Positions 6,904 to 13,085 of a DNA stretch of 13,085 nt are shown piece by piece. Both the position numbers and the translations under genes were made by a program. The notes below the pieces were generated by a model. The model searched no databases and had not been told where the DNA came from. It saw nothing but the letters and a program-made list of their open reading frames with translations. Position 1 is the first letter of the stretch. Every line of letters starts with the position of its first letter. Source of the stretch: an uncultured Bacteroides sp. Lineage in GTDB: Bacteria > Bacteroidota > Bacteroidia > Bacteroidales > Bacteroidaceae. Location: NCBI GenBank assembly GCA_902388495.1, contig CABMPP010000055.1, forward strand, positions 1-13,085, in the 5' to 3' direction.

Positions 6904-6964
6904 ACAGAGATTACATAGATTACACAGATTTTATAAGAAAGATGAAGAACCTGTGTAACCTATG
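6904..6964. repeat. GATTACAcAGATT-type short tandem repeat with inverted copy
   Basis: A roughly 9-base period (GATTACATA, GATTACACA, GATTTTA) occupies 6909-6933. The 14-base segment 6914-6927 is complementary to 6951-6964 except at one position, which becomes a G-U pair in - strand RNA. The loop is 23 bases. It follows the stop codon of the C69 gene (6972) by a few bases on the - strand, so it may shape that 3' end, although no T-run follows. Similar ATCTGTGTAATCTGTG strings are, to my memory, scattered in many bacterial intergenic regions. Confidence 0.5.
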
Positions 6965-6971
6965 CACGAAC

Positions 6972-8615
6972 TTATTCCGGCATTTTATATCTGTCTCCCG
7001 TCTGCTTGACGTACTCTTCAAGGAATTCTTTCGGGTATCCGGGACGAACTACGCCTGCCGGCTGGCCGATGGAATTACGCTCGAACTTACCGTCCTTCAT
7101 ACGTTTTACAACGCCATCATTATATTTTACGATAAGGAATTCGCCGAGGCGTTTCCAGGTATCGAAAGTACTTTGAGCCGTCATGTTCGTATAGTTGGTA
7201 AGGAATGCTTTTGCTTTGGCAGGATCTTTTGCCAGGAGTTTGGCAGCAGCGGCCTCAACACCTTCCTGGGCTTCGTTAAAAGTAGTTTCCAGTTCCGTCT
7301 GAGTAGCACGTACATCCCCTATCATCAGGTCGTAGCGGGGATAAACCATATTGGCAACCCAATTGAAGATCCAGAAAGCCGAGTTCCAGGAGAAGGTGAT
7401 ATAATCGGCACCATCTACGCGGCTATAGCATACGGGAATCTTGTCCGTACAGCAATATACAGGAGTAAACACGGTCATGTTGGCATCATCCGTACCGAAC
7501 CACAGCACGCCACCAATGGCATCGGGTAATTCGGAACGCATCTGTGCCACAAACACAAAGCCGCTCTGCTGGGTGGAGATAGGACGTTCGTTGAAGTACT
7601 CCTGATCGCCTACCTTGAAAGAAAGAGGAGAAAGACGGTAGGGAGTATGATACGGGCCGGCACCGAAGTCCTTGCTGATATCAAGAGGAGTTCCTTCGTA
7701 ATGATCGCGCATAGCGTTCTTGACGTCCTGCACGGAGATTTTACGGCTGGGCTTGAGGAACAGCGGCATCGGAGTATTTGTTTCACCTAATATATAAGGT
7801 AAGAATTCGTTGCCACGGTCGGTAAACATGTTGAAGTAGCTCCATACGCGGGCTTCGCAGTAGCGGCGTGCACCGAAATCGAGAGGCGCATACGCATTGG
7901 CAAAGCTGAAGTCCTTGTTTACGCCGTCAAAGTAGCCCTTTTCGCGAGCAAAGGAGACAACGTCGGAAGAGTACATGCAATTGTTCTTATCGTTCATATC
8001 GAACTGATGGATGCGGCTTTGGTTGGCATGTGCAGAGATGCAATCGTCGGGAACACGAACGGCTACCCATACGGCGCCACGCACACCGGGACCTTTACCT
8101 ATCATTTCCATAATCCAGATTTCGTTGGGATCGGCAATAGTGAAGGATTCACCGCTGCTGTAATAGCCGTATTCCTGCACAAGGTCCGTCATCACCTTGA
8201 TGGCTTCGCGGGCGGTGCGTGAACGTTGCAGGCCAAGATAAATCAGACTGCCGTAGTCGATAATACCGGTAGTGTCCACCAATTCGGGACGACCGCCAAA
8301 GGTGGTTTCGCCGATGGTAAGCTGGAACTCGTTCATGTTGCCGATGACGTTGTACGTCTGGCGTGCTTGTTCTATCCGGCCGAGGTATTTGCCGGTATCC
8401 CACTCGTGGACGTCGATCAACGTACCCTTCTTGTGCATGCCTGCGGGATAATGATACAACTCGCCGAACAGCCCGTAGGAGTCGGCAGAATAAGATACGA
8501 TGGTAGAACCGTCTGTAGAGGCATTCTTGCCTACGATCAGGTTGGTACAAGCCAGGGCATTCACCACTGCTGCTACCACGAATAAGACGGAAAGAGTCAG
8601 TCTTTTGCTTTTCAT
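6972..8615 (-). CDS. Secreted C69-family dipeptidase
   Basis: A 547-residue exported peptidase of family C69 (PepD-like dipeptidases, N-terminal nucleophile hydrolases). Residues 1-22 form a signal peptide (MKSKR basic start, hydrophobic core, NALA). The next residue, C23, begins the conserved CTNLIVGKNASTDGS block, so removal of the leader would expose the catalytic Cys as the N-terminal nucleophile. Other typical segments are VIGNMNEFQLTIGETTFGGR, ESFTIADPNEIWIMEMIGKG and ISAHANQSRIHQF. The product probably acts in the periplasm on dipeptides. It starts 36 bp after the M23 peptidase stop with no terminator between, so the two are likely cotranscribed. Substrate preference is unknown; peptidoglycan-derived or dietary dipeptides are both possible. 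NALAC only loosely resembles a lipobox, so lipidation is unlikely. Confidence 0.9.
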   Translation of the reverse strand: MKSKRLTLSVLFVVAAVVNALACTNLIVGKNASTDGSTIVSYSADSYGLFGELYHYPAGMHKKGTLIDVHEWDTGKYLGRIEQARQTYNVIGNMNEFQLTIGETTFGGRPELVDTTGIIDYGSLIYLGLQRSRTAREAIKVMTDLVQEYGYYSSGESFTIADPNEIWIMEMIGKGPGVRGAVWVAVRVPDDCISAHANQSRIHQFDMNDKNNCMYSSDVVSFAREKGYFDGVNKDFSFANAYAPLDFGARRYCEARVWSYFNMFTDRGNEFLPYILGETNTPMPLFLKPSRKISVQDVKNAMRDHYEGTPLDISKDFGAGPYHTPYRLSPLSFKVGDQEYFNERPISTQQSGFVFVAQMRSELPDAIGGVLWFGTDDANMTVFTPVYCCTDKIPVCYSRVDGADYITFSWNSAFWIFNWVANMVYPRYDLMIGDVRATQTELETTFNEAQEGVEAAAAKLLAKDPAKAKAFLTNYTNMTAQSTFDTWKRLGEFLIVKYNDGVVKRMKDGKFERNSIGQPAGVVRPGYPKEFLEEYVKQTGDRYKMPE

Positions 8616-8651
8616 ACTTCAGTTATTATTGTTGTTATTAATGTTTTTCAT

Positions 8652-10307
8652 TTACCAGACGAATTCAAATTGTTCGGTAGTCCGGTTGCCGCAGCCGTCT
8701 GTTACGGTCATCTCCACAATGTGCTTCCCGCCCTTTTCCACATGTTTCGGGTCGAGTTCGCAAACAATATCGCCGCTGATGGAGTTCGGCTTGCCAAACA
8801 AGGCATATTTTCCGTCAATCGTGCCGCGGTAGGTTTCGATCCCTGTTTCTTTATCCTTCGCTTTGAAAACAATGCGCCCCATGCGCCCCCATTGAACCTT
8901 ATTTACCGGGATTATCTGAGGAGGAACGGTATCGACAGCTACTGTATACGTTCCCAGGTCGCGAATGCGGACTTTCATAAAACCGTCCTCGTACTTACCT
9001 CCTACACTGTATTTTCCGCCACGGGCGGTGACACCGGCCACGTAATATTTCGTCATATCTTCTACAGGACGACGGCGCAGACCGATGCGTAAATCACATG
9101 CACCATGCATCGGAATACGGGTGTCATTCAGCTGATAGGTAAAGGCAATATCACCGCTATCGGCACGTACGGCATAATTCAGCCAGGCATCATCGTAAAG
9201 CATGCCTTTGGGAATGACCAGTTCCAATCCCGGTTCTTGCAGATAATTCACCTTGTCCCACTTGAAGGCATATTTCTCACGATGTTCTACCGGACGGATA
9301 TCCATCTTCCTGCCTTGCACCGTAAAACGGACTTTGGACGTATTGCCCAGCGCATCGCTCAGGGTATAGACAAACTGATAGGGACGTTCTTCGTTGATTT
9401 CCACCAGTCCGCGATTTCCATTAGATGCATGCAGCATGCGCAGGCGGTTGCCCGGTTCGATGAAAGATTTCATATATTGTCCGTGTGTCCACGAATTGAT
9501 GTATCGGTTTTCTTCGTACGCAAAGCGGTCTACCACACTGCGGAAAACCTCTTTGCCATCGACTTCAAGAACAACGTTTTTTACACCATACTTATTATGC
9601 ACTCCGTCCATATAGTCGTAGGCTCGGATGCCGGCTCCTATCAGTCCCCAGGCAGTAATGGGTTTCACCGGACGCGCAGGAAAGGCCTGGCGGGACTGCT
9701 TGCCCTCCACCACTCCTTTGCCGGGTTGCGGAAACAGCATGATGCCTTCGGCACGCGGGGCTGTATTGTCTTTCACTTTATCCATAAAGAAAGGCAACGG
9801 GTCTACATAATCTTCCGTCTCCGTTTCGAAGACGTCCAGATGCAGATGCGGCCCGAAAGAATAACCGGTATTACCGCTCAGAGCGATGACCTGCCCGGCC
9901 TTTACGGGATATTCATCGGGAGCGGGCGTGATTTCCACTTCCCAGCTTTCCTTTTCGTATTGCAAGGCTTCTACCCTGCGGGCTATATCTCCCACAAAGG
10001 CGCTGAGGTGGCGGTTTATCGTGGAGTAACCATTATTGTAGGTCACATCGAGCACATAGCCCGATCCATGAGTGACGCGGATACGGGAGATATGTCCGTC
10101 GGCCAGGGCACGCACTTGCTTGCCGATGGTACCGCCGGTCTTAAAGTCCAATCCGCCATGAAAGTGATTGGCACGTATCTCGCCGAAGTTGCCGGAAAAA
10201 GTGATGGGAAAATCAAAAGGAGGAGCAAATGTGGCCGTCTCTTGTGCCCGCACTCCACCGGCTACGAATAAAAGAGACAAGACAAAAGGCTTTATATATA
10301 GTTTCAT
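8652..10307 (-). CDS. Secreted M23-family metallopeptidase
   Basis: A 551-residue exported protein. Residues 1-22 form a signal peptide (MKLYIKPFVLSLLFVAGG..AQ). The LytM/lysostaphin-type M23 domain spans about 30-175, with the zinc and catalytic residues intact: H50-GGL-D54, H100 in NRHLS, and H154-L-H156 in GPHLHLD. Family members cut peptide cross-links in peptidoglycan. The remaining 370 or so residues look beta-rich; they end in VTDGCGNRTTEQFEFVW and suggest Ig-like or other binding domains. The frame extends to 10388, but I chose ATG 10307 because it begins a proper signal peptide and because a -7 box lies at 10337-10344, inside the longer reading. The C69 dipeptidase follows after 36 bp. 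Since the catalytic residues are complete, an active endopeptidase is more likely than a degenerate regulator. Confidence 0.88.
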   Translation of the reverse strand: MKLYIKPFVLSLLFVAGGVRAQETATFAPPFDFPITFSGNFGEIRANHFHGGLDFKTGGTIGKQVRALADGHISRIRVTHGSGYVLDVTYNNGYSTINRHLSAFVGDIARRVEALQYEKESWEVEITPAPDEYPVKAGQVIALSGNTGYSFGPHLHLDVFETETEDYVDPLPFFMDKVKDNTAPRAEGIMLFPQPGKGVVEGKQSRQAFPARPVKPITAWGLIGAGIRAYDYMDGVHNKYGVKNVVLEVDGKEVFRSVVDRFAYEENRYINSWTHGQYMKSFIEPGNRLRMLHASNGNRGLVEINEERPYQFVYTLSDALGNTSKVRFTVQGRKMDIRPVEHREKYAFKWDKVNYLQEPGLELVIPKGMLYDDAWLNYAVRADSGDIAFTYQLNDTRIPMHGACDLRIGLRRRPVEDMTKYYVAGVTARGGKYSVGGKYEDGFMKVRIRDLGTYTVAVDTVPPQIIPVNKVQWGRMGRIVFKAKDKETGIETYRGTIDGKYALFGKPNSISGDIVCELDPKHVEKGGKHIVEMTVTDGCGNRTTEQFEFVW

Positions 10308-10334
10308 TACAATAACTTCTTTCTTATTAACGCA

Positions 10335-10365
10335 GGCAAAGATAAAAATAATCCCAATCTTTGCC
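10335..10365. promoter_or_regulatory. Promoter of the M23-C69 unit embedded in a 9-bp inverted repeat
   Basis: On the - strand TATCTTTG (10344 to 10337) fully matches the Bacteroides -7 box TAnnTTTG, about 30 bases before the M23 start. It lies in the left arm of an inverted repeat, GGCAAAGAT (10335-10343) and ATCTTTGCC (10357-10365), with a 13-base spacer. No good -33 box is visible at standard spacing. The symmetry could be an operator, or two opposed -7-like boxes. Confidence 0.5.
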
Positions 10366-10545
10366 ATATAAAAAAGTGAATAAAACAATAAGATATTGGG
10401 GTGGTTTCACCAGCCTTACGAAGCAAATAAGTAGCAAATAGAAAGGATGACACCCGTTTTATGCTCTAAAACATGGAGGGAGCGATAACAATGTGTTTTC
10501 CATTTTCGTATCTTTCGCCATGTTTAACCCATAAATAATAAGGTT
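10366..10545 (+). promoter_or_regulatory. Leader and presumed promoter region of alanine dehydrogenase
   Basis: This 180-base stretch before ald contains no convincing gene. TATCTTTC (10509-10516) resembles a -7 box but lacks a good -33 partner. A small hairpin, GTTTTA-tgctc-TAAAAC (10456-10472), and a short direct repeat AGCAAATA (around 10420-10438) are present. The promoter is therefore only placed approximately. Confidence 0.3.
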
Positions 10546-11652
10546 ATGATTATCGGAGTACCTAAAGAAATCAAGAACAATGAGAACCGCGTAGGAATGA
10601 CCCCTGCCGGAGTAGCCGAGTTGGTGAAGCAAGGTCATACGGTGTATGTGCAAGCCACGGCAGGCGCAAACAGCGGATTCTCGGACGATGATTACATCGC
10701 CGTAGGTGCACGGACTTTACCTACCATTGAAGCTACGTATGCCGCAGCCGACATGATTGTCAAGGTAAAGGAACCCATTGCACCGGAGTACAAACTGATT
10801 AAAAAGGGACAAGTGGTATTTACATATTTCCACTTCGCAGCCGATAAATTATTGACCGAAGCCATGATTGAAAGCGGTGCCATTTGTATTGCCTACGAAA
10901 CGGTGGAGAAAGAAGACCGCTCCTTGCCTCTCCTTACCCCGATGAGCGAAGTGGCAGGACGCATGGCAACGCAGGTAGGAGCCCGTTTCCTTGAGAAGCC
11001 TCAGGGCGGAAAAGGCAAACTGATGGGCGGCGTAACGGGAGTACGTCCCGCACGTGTACTCGTCCTCGGTGCAGGCATTGTAGGAACCAATGCTGCGCAG
11101 ATAGCTGCCGGAATGGGTGCCGAAGTACTGATTACGGATATCAACCTCTCTCGCTTGCGCTACCTCAGCGAAGTGATGCCCAAGAATGTGAAGACGCTTT
11201 ATTCTTCGACGCACAACATCAAGATGGAGCTGCCGAATATAGACCTCGTTATTGGTTCTGTCCTCATCCCGGGCGATAAAGCACCGCACCTCATCACCAA
11301 GGAAATGCTGAAGATGATGAAGCCGGGTACTGTCCTCGTGGATGTTGCCATTGACCAGGGCGGATGTTTCGAGACTTCCCACCCGACGACGCACAGTGAT
11401 CCGACGTATGTGGTGGATGGCATTGTGCACTATGCAGTAGCCAACATCCCCGGTGCCGTACCGTTCACCTCGACCATGGCGCTGACGAATGCGACACTGC
11501 CCTATACCGTAGCCCTGGCGTGCAAAGGCTGGAGACAAGCCTGCAAGGACGACCCGGCACTGGCATTAGGATTGAATGTGGTAGAAGGTAAGGTGACGTA
11601 CAAGGCCGTGGCAGATGTGTTCGGGCTGAAGTATGAGCCGATAGAGCTATAA
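10546..11652 (+). CDS. ald: Alanine dehydrogenase
   Basis: A 368-residue cytoplasmic NAD-dependent enzyme that reversibly deaminates L-alanine to pyruvate and ammonia. The N-terminus MIIGVPKEIKNNENRVGMTP is typical of the family. Residues known from Mycobacterium tuberculosis Ald fall at the same numbers: R15, K75, catalytic H96 and D270 (in VDVAIDQGG). The NAD-binding Rossmann segment is VLVLGAGIVGTNAA at 171-184, with D198 after the second strand. The length matches the usual 370 or so residues. The start follows an AT-rich leader (AATAAGGTT). It diverges from the M23-C69 unit, and a hairpin lies just after the stop. In gut anaerobes it may work in alanine catabolism or in ammonia assimilation; the direction cannot be read from sequence. 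Confidence 0.96.
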   Translation: MIIGVPKEIKNNENRVGMTPAGVAELVKQGHTVYVQATAGANSGFSDDDYIAVGARTLPTIEATYAAADMIVKVKEPIAPEYKLIKKGQVVFTYFHFAADKLLTEAMIESGAICIAYETVEKEDRSLPLLTPMSEVAGRMATQVGARFLEKPQGGKGKLMGGVTGVRPARVLVLGAGIVGTNAAQIAAGMGAEVLITDINLSRLRYLSEVMPKNVKTLYSSTHNIKMELPNIDLVIGSVLIPGDKAPHLITKEMLKMMKPGTVLVDVAIDQGGCFETSHPTTHSDPTYVVDGIVHYAVANIPGAVPFTSTMALTNATLPYTVALACKGWRQACKDDPALALGLNVVEGKVTYKAVADVFGLKYEPIEL

Positions 11653-11661
11653 AAGGGGAAT

Positions 11662-11683
11662 TTAGCGCGCGCAAGCGCGCTAA
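11662..11683. terminator. GC-rich hairpin between convergent ald and MFS genes
   Basis: TTAGCGCGC (11662-11670) and its exact complement (11675-11683) enclose a GCAA loop, which is a GNRA tetraloop in + strand RNA. It starts nine bases after the ald stop codon and ends six before the MFS stop codon. No U-tract follows closely on either strand, so it may stabilise both 3' ends or assist termination rather than act as a classical intrinsic terminator. Confidence 0.6.
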
Positions 11684-11688
11684 CCTAC

Positions 11689-12942
11689 CTATTTATCATC
11701 AAACAAAAAGTCTTTCCTCCGGACATGCGCCCAACACATGGCTCCCACCGTAATGCAAAGATTAAAGATAAACGGAAATTCCTTGGAATTCGTATGAAAT
11801 AATGATTGGAAGAAGTCTGTGATAAACGGAGACAGCAGAATAGCAAGGTAATTCATCACCATCACAAAGGCAAGCGCCAAGGTCGTTTTGGCAGGAACGG
11901 CAGTATCTACCGTTTTGTCGTAGACGAGCGGCTGAATAACGCCGTAGCCTAAACCTACCAGAAGACAACCGGGTATTATCAGCCACTCCCTGGGCGAAAT
12001 CCATATCAGCAGCAGCCCCGCAGCAATAGACAGAAGACTATAGAACTTTGCATTTCCCCCCAAGTATTTAACGATATGCCCCAGGAAAAAGCCGGGCGCC
12101 ATGATAGCAAGGAAAAACAAAGAAATCATCAGACCGGAATCTCCGCTGGAGAAATGATGCGCCTCCATAAGGAAAGGCAGATTAAAGGTAACTACCAAAA
12201 CCACATAGGTAATCAGACCATAAAACAGCATCAGTTGTATAAGGTGACGGATATGAATGCCGTATCTGCCGCGGATATCGGGGACAGGAGCAGAAGGAAG
12301 AGAAGAGGCAGAGGCAGAAGAGGCAGAGACCGCCCCCTCCTCCTCTTGTGCATTCGCAGCAGCCGATTGATTACCGTCATCTTTAAGATAAGCACAAAGC
12401 ACAAGCGACACCAGTGGTAAAAGATAAACCACGAACGGTAGATGCCAGTCAGCCTCAGCAAGATAGCCTGTCACTGCCGTTGCCACCACCAGCGTTGCAT
12501 TTGTTATAGCCGAACTGTAGCCGAATTGCCGTACCCGATACGTCCCCGTGAAGTAACGTGAAATCAAACCGGTGGAAAGCGGAATGATCAGTCCCGAACC
12601 TATTCCGAGCAAGGCACTCACGGCCATCAGTTGCCACATCTTCGAAGAAAAAAGATAGAGTACTCCACTTGCTGCAAACATCCAAAGCCCTACGCGCAGC
12701 AGACGGACAAAGTCCCGCTTCTCCGCCAACTTGCCTGCCAGCAGGACGAATGGGATAATGAGTAGCGATGGCAGCGAAGTGAGCATCTGTATGTCCAGCT
12801 CCGTGGCACGCGGAAAGATGGTGGAAAGTTGCCCCAGTATGGGCGAAACCGCCAGTCCAGGCAGTGAAGTCAGTGCAGAGACAGACCAAATGCCGATAAG
12901 CGTAATAAGAGGGATTGTTCCCTGTCCGGTATTGATTCTCAT
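11689..12942 (-). CDS. Major facilitator superfamily transporter
   Basis: A 417-residue inner-membrane transporter with about 12 hydrophobic segments in two halves. An MFS motif-A-like loop between TM2 and TM3 is visible at about 69-83 (AGKLAEKRDFVRLLR). The central cytoplasmic loop (about 187-225) is low-complexity, acidic then Ser/Ala-rich, and is encoded partly by short repeats at 12301-12328. No motif reveals the substrate; drug efflux and export of small metabolites are both possible. It converges on ald and appears monocistronic. The start at 12942 gives a short cytoplasmic N-terminus before TM1 (PLITLIGIWSVSAL). I do not recognise a named orthologue. Confidence 0.85.
   Translation of the reverse strand: MRINTGQGTIPLITLIGIWSVSALTSLPGLAVSPILGQLSTIFPRATELDIQMLTSLPSLLIIPFVLLAGKLAEKRDFVRLLRVGLWMFAASGVLYLFSSKMWQLMAVSALLGIGSGLIIPLSTGLISRYFTGTYRVRQFGYSSAITNATLVVATAVTGYLAEADWHLPFVVYLLPLVSLVLCAYLKDDGNQSAAANAQEEEGAVSASSASASSLPSAPVPDIRGRYGIHIRHLIQLMLFYGLITYVVLVVTFNLPFLMEAHHFSSGDSGLMISLFFLAIMAPGFFLGHIVKYLGGNAKFYSLLSIAAGLLLIWISPREWLIIPGCLLVGLGYGVIQPLVYDKTVDTAVPAKTTLALAFVMVMNYLAILLSPFITDFFQSLFHTNSKEFPFIFNLCITVGAMCWAHVRRKDFLFDDK
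12301..12328 (-). repeat. Hexamer-type microsatellite inside the MFS gene
   Basis: The + strand carries AGAGGC units with one AGA interruption, read on the coding strand as alternating GCC and TCT codons (Ala-Ser tract at residues 206-214). Gain or loss of a whole hexamer would keep the frame. Confidence 0.6.
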
Positions 12943-13033
12943 ATCCGAATGGTGTTAATTGGTGACTGGGAAACAACAAATCATTCTATAGAAAGTTTAT
13001 TATATAAATGGGAATTTAGCGGAGTATCTTAAA

Positions 13034-13085
13034 TTCCTCCGCCTGAAAGGGGAGGTGCCCGTAGGGCGGAGGGGGTTCACATCCG
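13034..13085. repeat. GC-rich palindromic intergenic repeat, cut by the window end
   Basis: CCTCCGCC (13036-13043) and its complement GGCGGAGG (13065-13072) enclose a 21-base loop containing AAAGGGGAGGTGCCC. The composition contrasts sharply with the AT-rich upstream region. Related strings with a GGGGAGGTxCCCG core occur, to my memory, as dispersed elements in Bacteroides genomes. The rest of 12943-13033 is AT-rich, with no recognisable gene or clear promoter. Confidence 0.5.

Noticed and set aside
9105..10271. 388-codon open frame opposite the M23 gene
   Set aside because: It is an antisense shadow of a gene with clear catalytic motifs, and its translation shows no recognisable domain.
10308..10388. 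Longer N-terminus for the M23 peptidase
   Set aside because: It would place residues before an otherwise complete signal peptide and would overlap the -7 box at 10337-10344.
10849..11538. 229-codon open frame opposite ald
   Set aside because: It is an antisense shadow. The + strand reading has every alanine dehydrogenase catalytic residue.
1..13085. tRNA, rRNA or transposase genes
   Set aside because: No cloverleaf, rRNA-like stretch or transposase motif was seen on reading either strand.

Overview
The window looks like chromosome from a gut Bacteroides or a close relative in Bacteroidales. The signs are a Bacteroidales-type HU-like DNA-binding protein, Bacteroides -7 promoter boxes (TAnnTTTG) at several starts, AT-rich leaders without clear Shine-Dalgarno sequences, and moderate GC. 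No tRNA, rRNA, transposase or CRISPR array is visible. All ten genes I support appear intact.

Layout. Positions 1-151 hold a perfect 36-bp palindrome, followed by degenerate direct copies of its half-site. Downstream on the + strand are an HU-like protein with a C-terminal winged-helix-like region (152-790) and a NudC-type Nudix hydrolase (842-1636). A convergent gap (1637-1872) contains a long-loop hairpin. On the - strand comes a three-gene cluster, transcribed hdcA-aaxB-aaxC (4880 to 1873). Upstream of it, also on the - strand, are a phosphohexomutase (6815-5076) and a two-gene unit of secreted peptidases: an M23 metallopeptidase (10307-8652) followed by a C69 dipeptidase (8615-6972). Alanine dehydrogenase (10546-11652, +) diverges from the M23 gene. 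It converges on an MFS transporter (12942-11689, -), and the window ends in a repeat-like GC-rich palindrome.

How the genes may work together. The most interesting unit is hdcA-aaxB-aaxC. It encodes two different pyruvoyl-dependent amino-acid decarboxylases: one resembles Lactobacillus histidine decarboxylase, the other chlamydial arginine decarboxylase AaxB. They sit with one APC-family antiporter resembling chlamydial arginine/agmatine exchanger AaxC. Key residues and self-cleavage sites of both enzymes are present. The expected role is proton-consuming decarboxylation coupled to amino-acid/amine exchange (acid resistance or amine export), possibly giving both histamine and agmatine. The pairing of two pyruvoyl enzymes with one exchanger is the main candidate for a little-described system. 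A second, weaker theme is peptide and alanine use: M23 could cut peptidoglycan or peptides, C69 could split dipeptides, and Ald could deaminate L-alanine to pyruvate.

Comparisons with named family members are from memory, not from a search.
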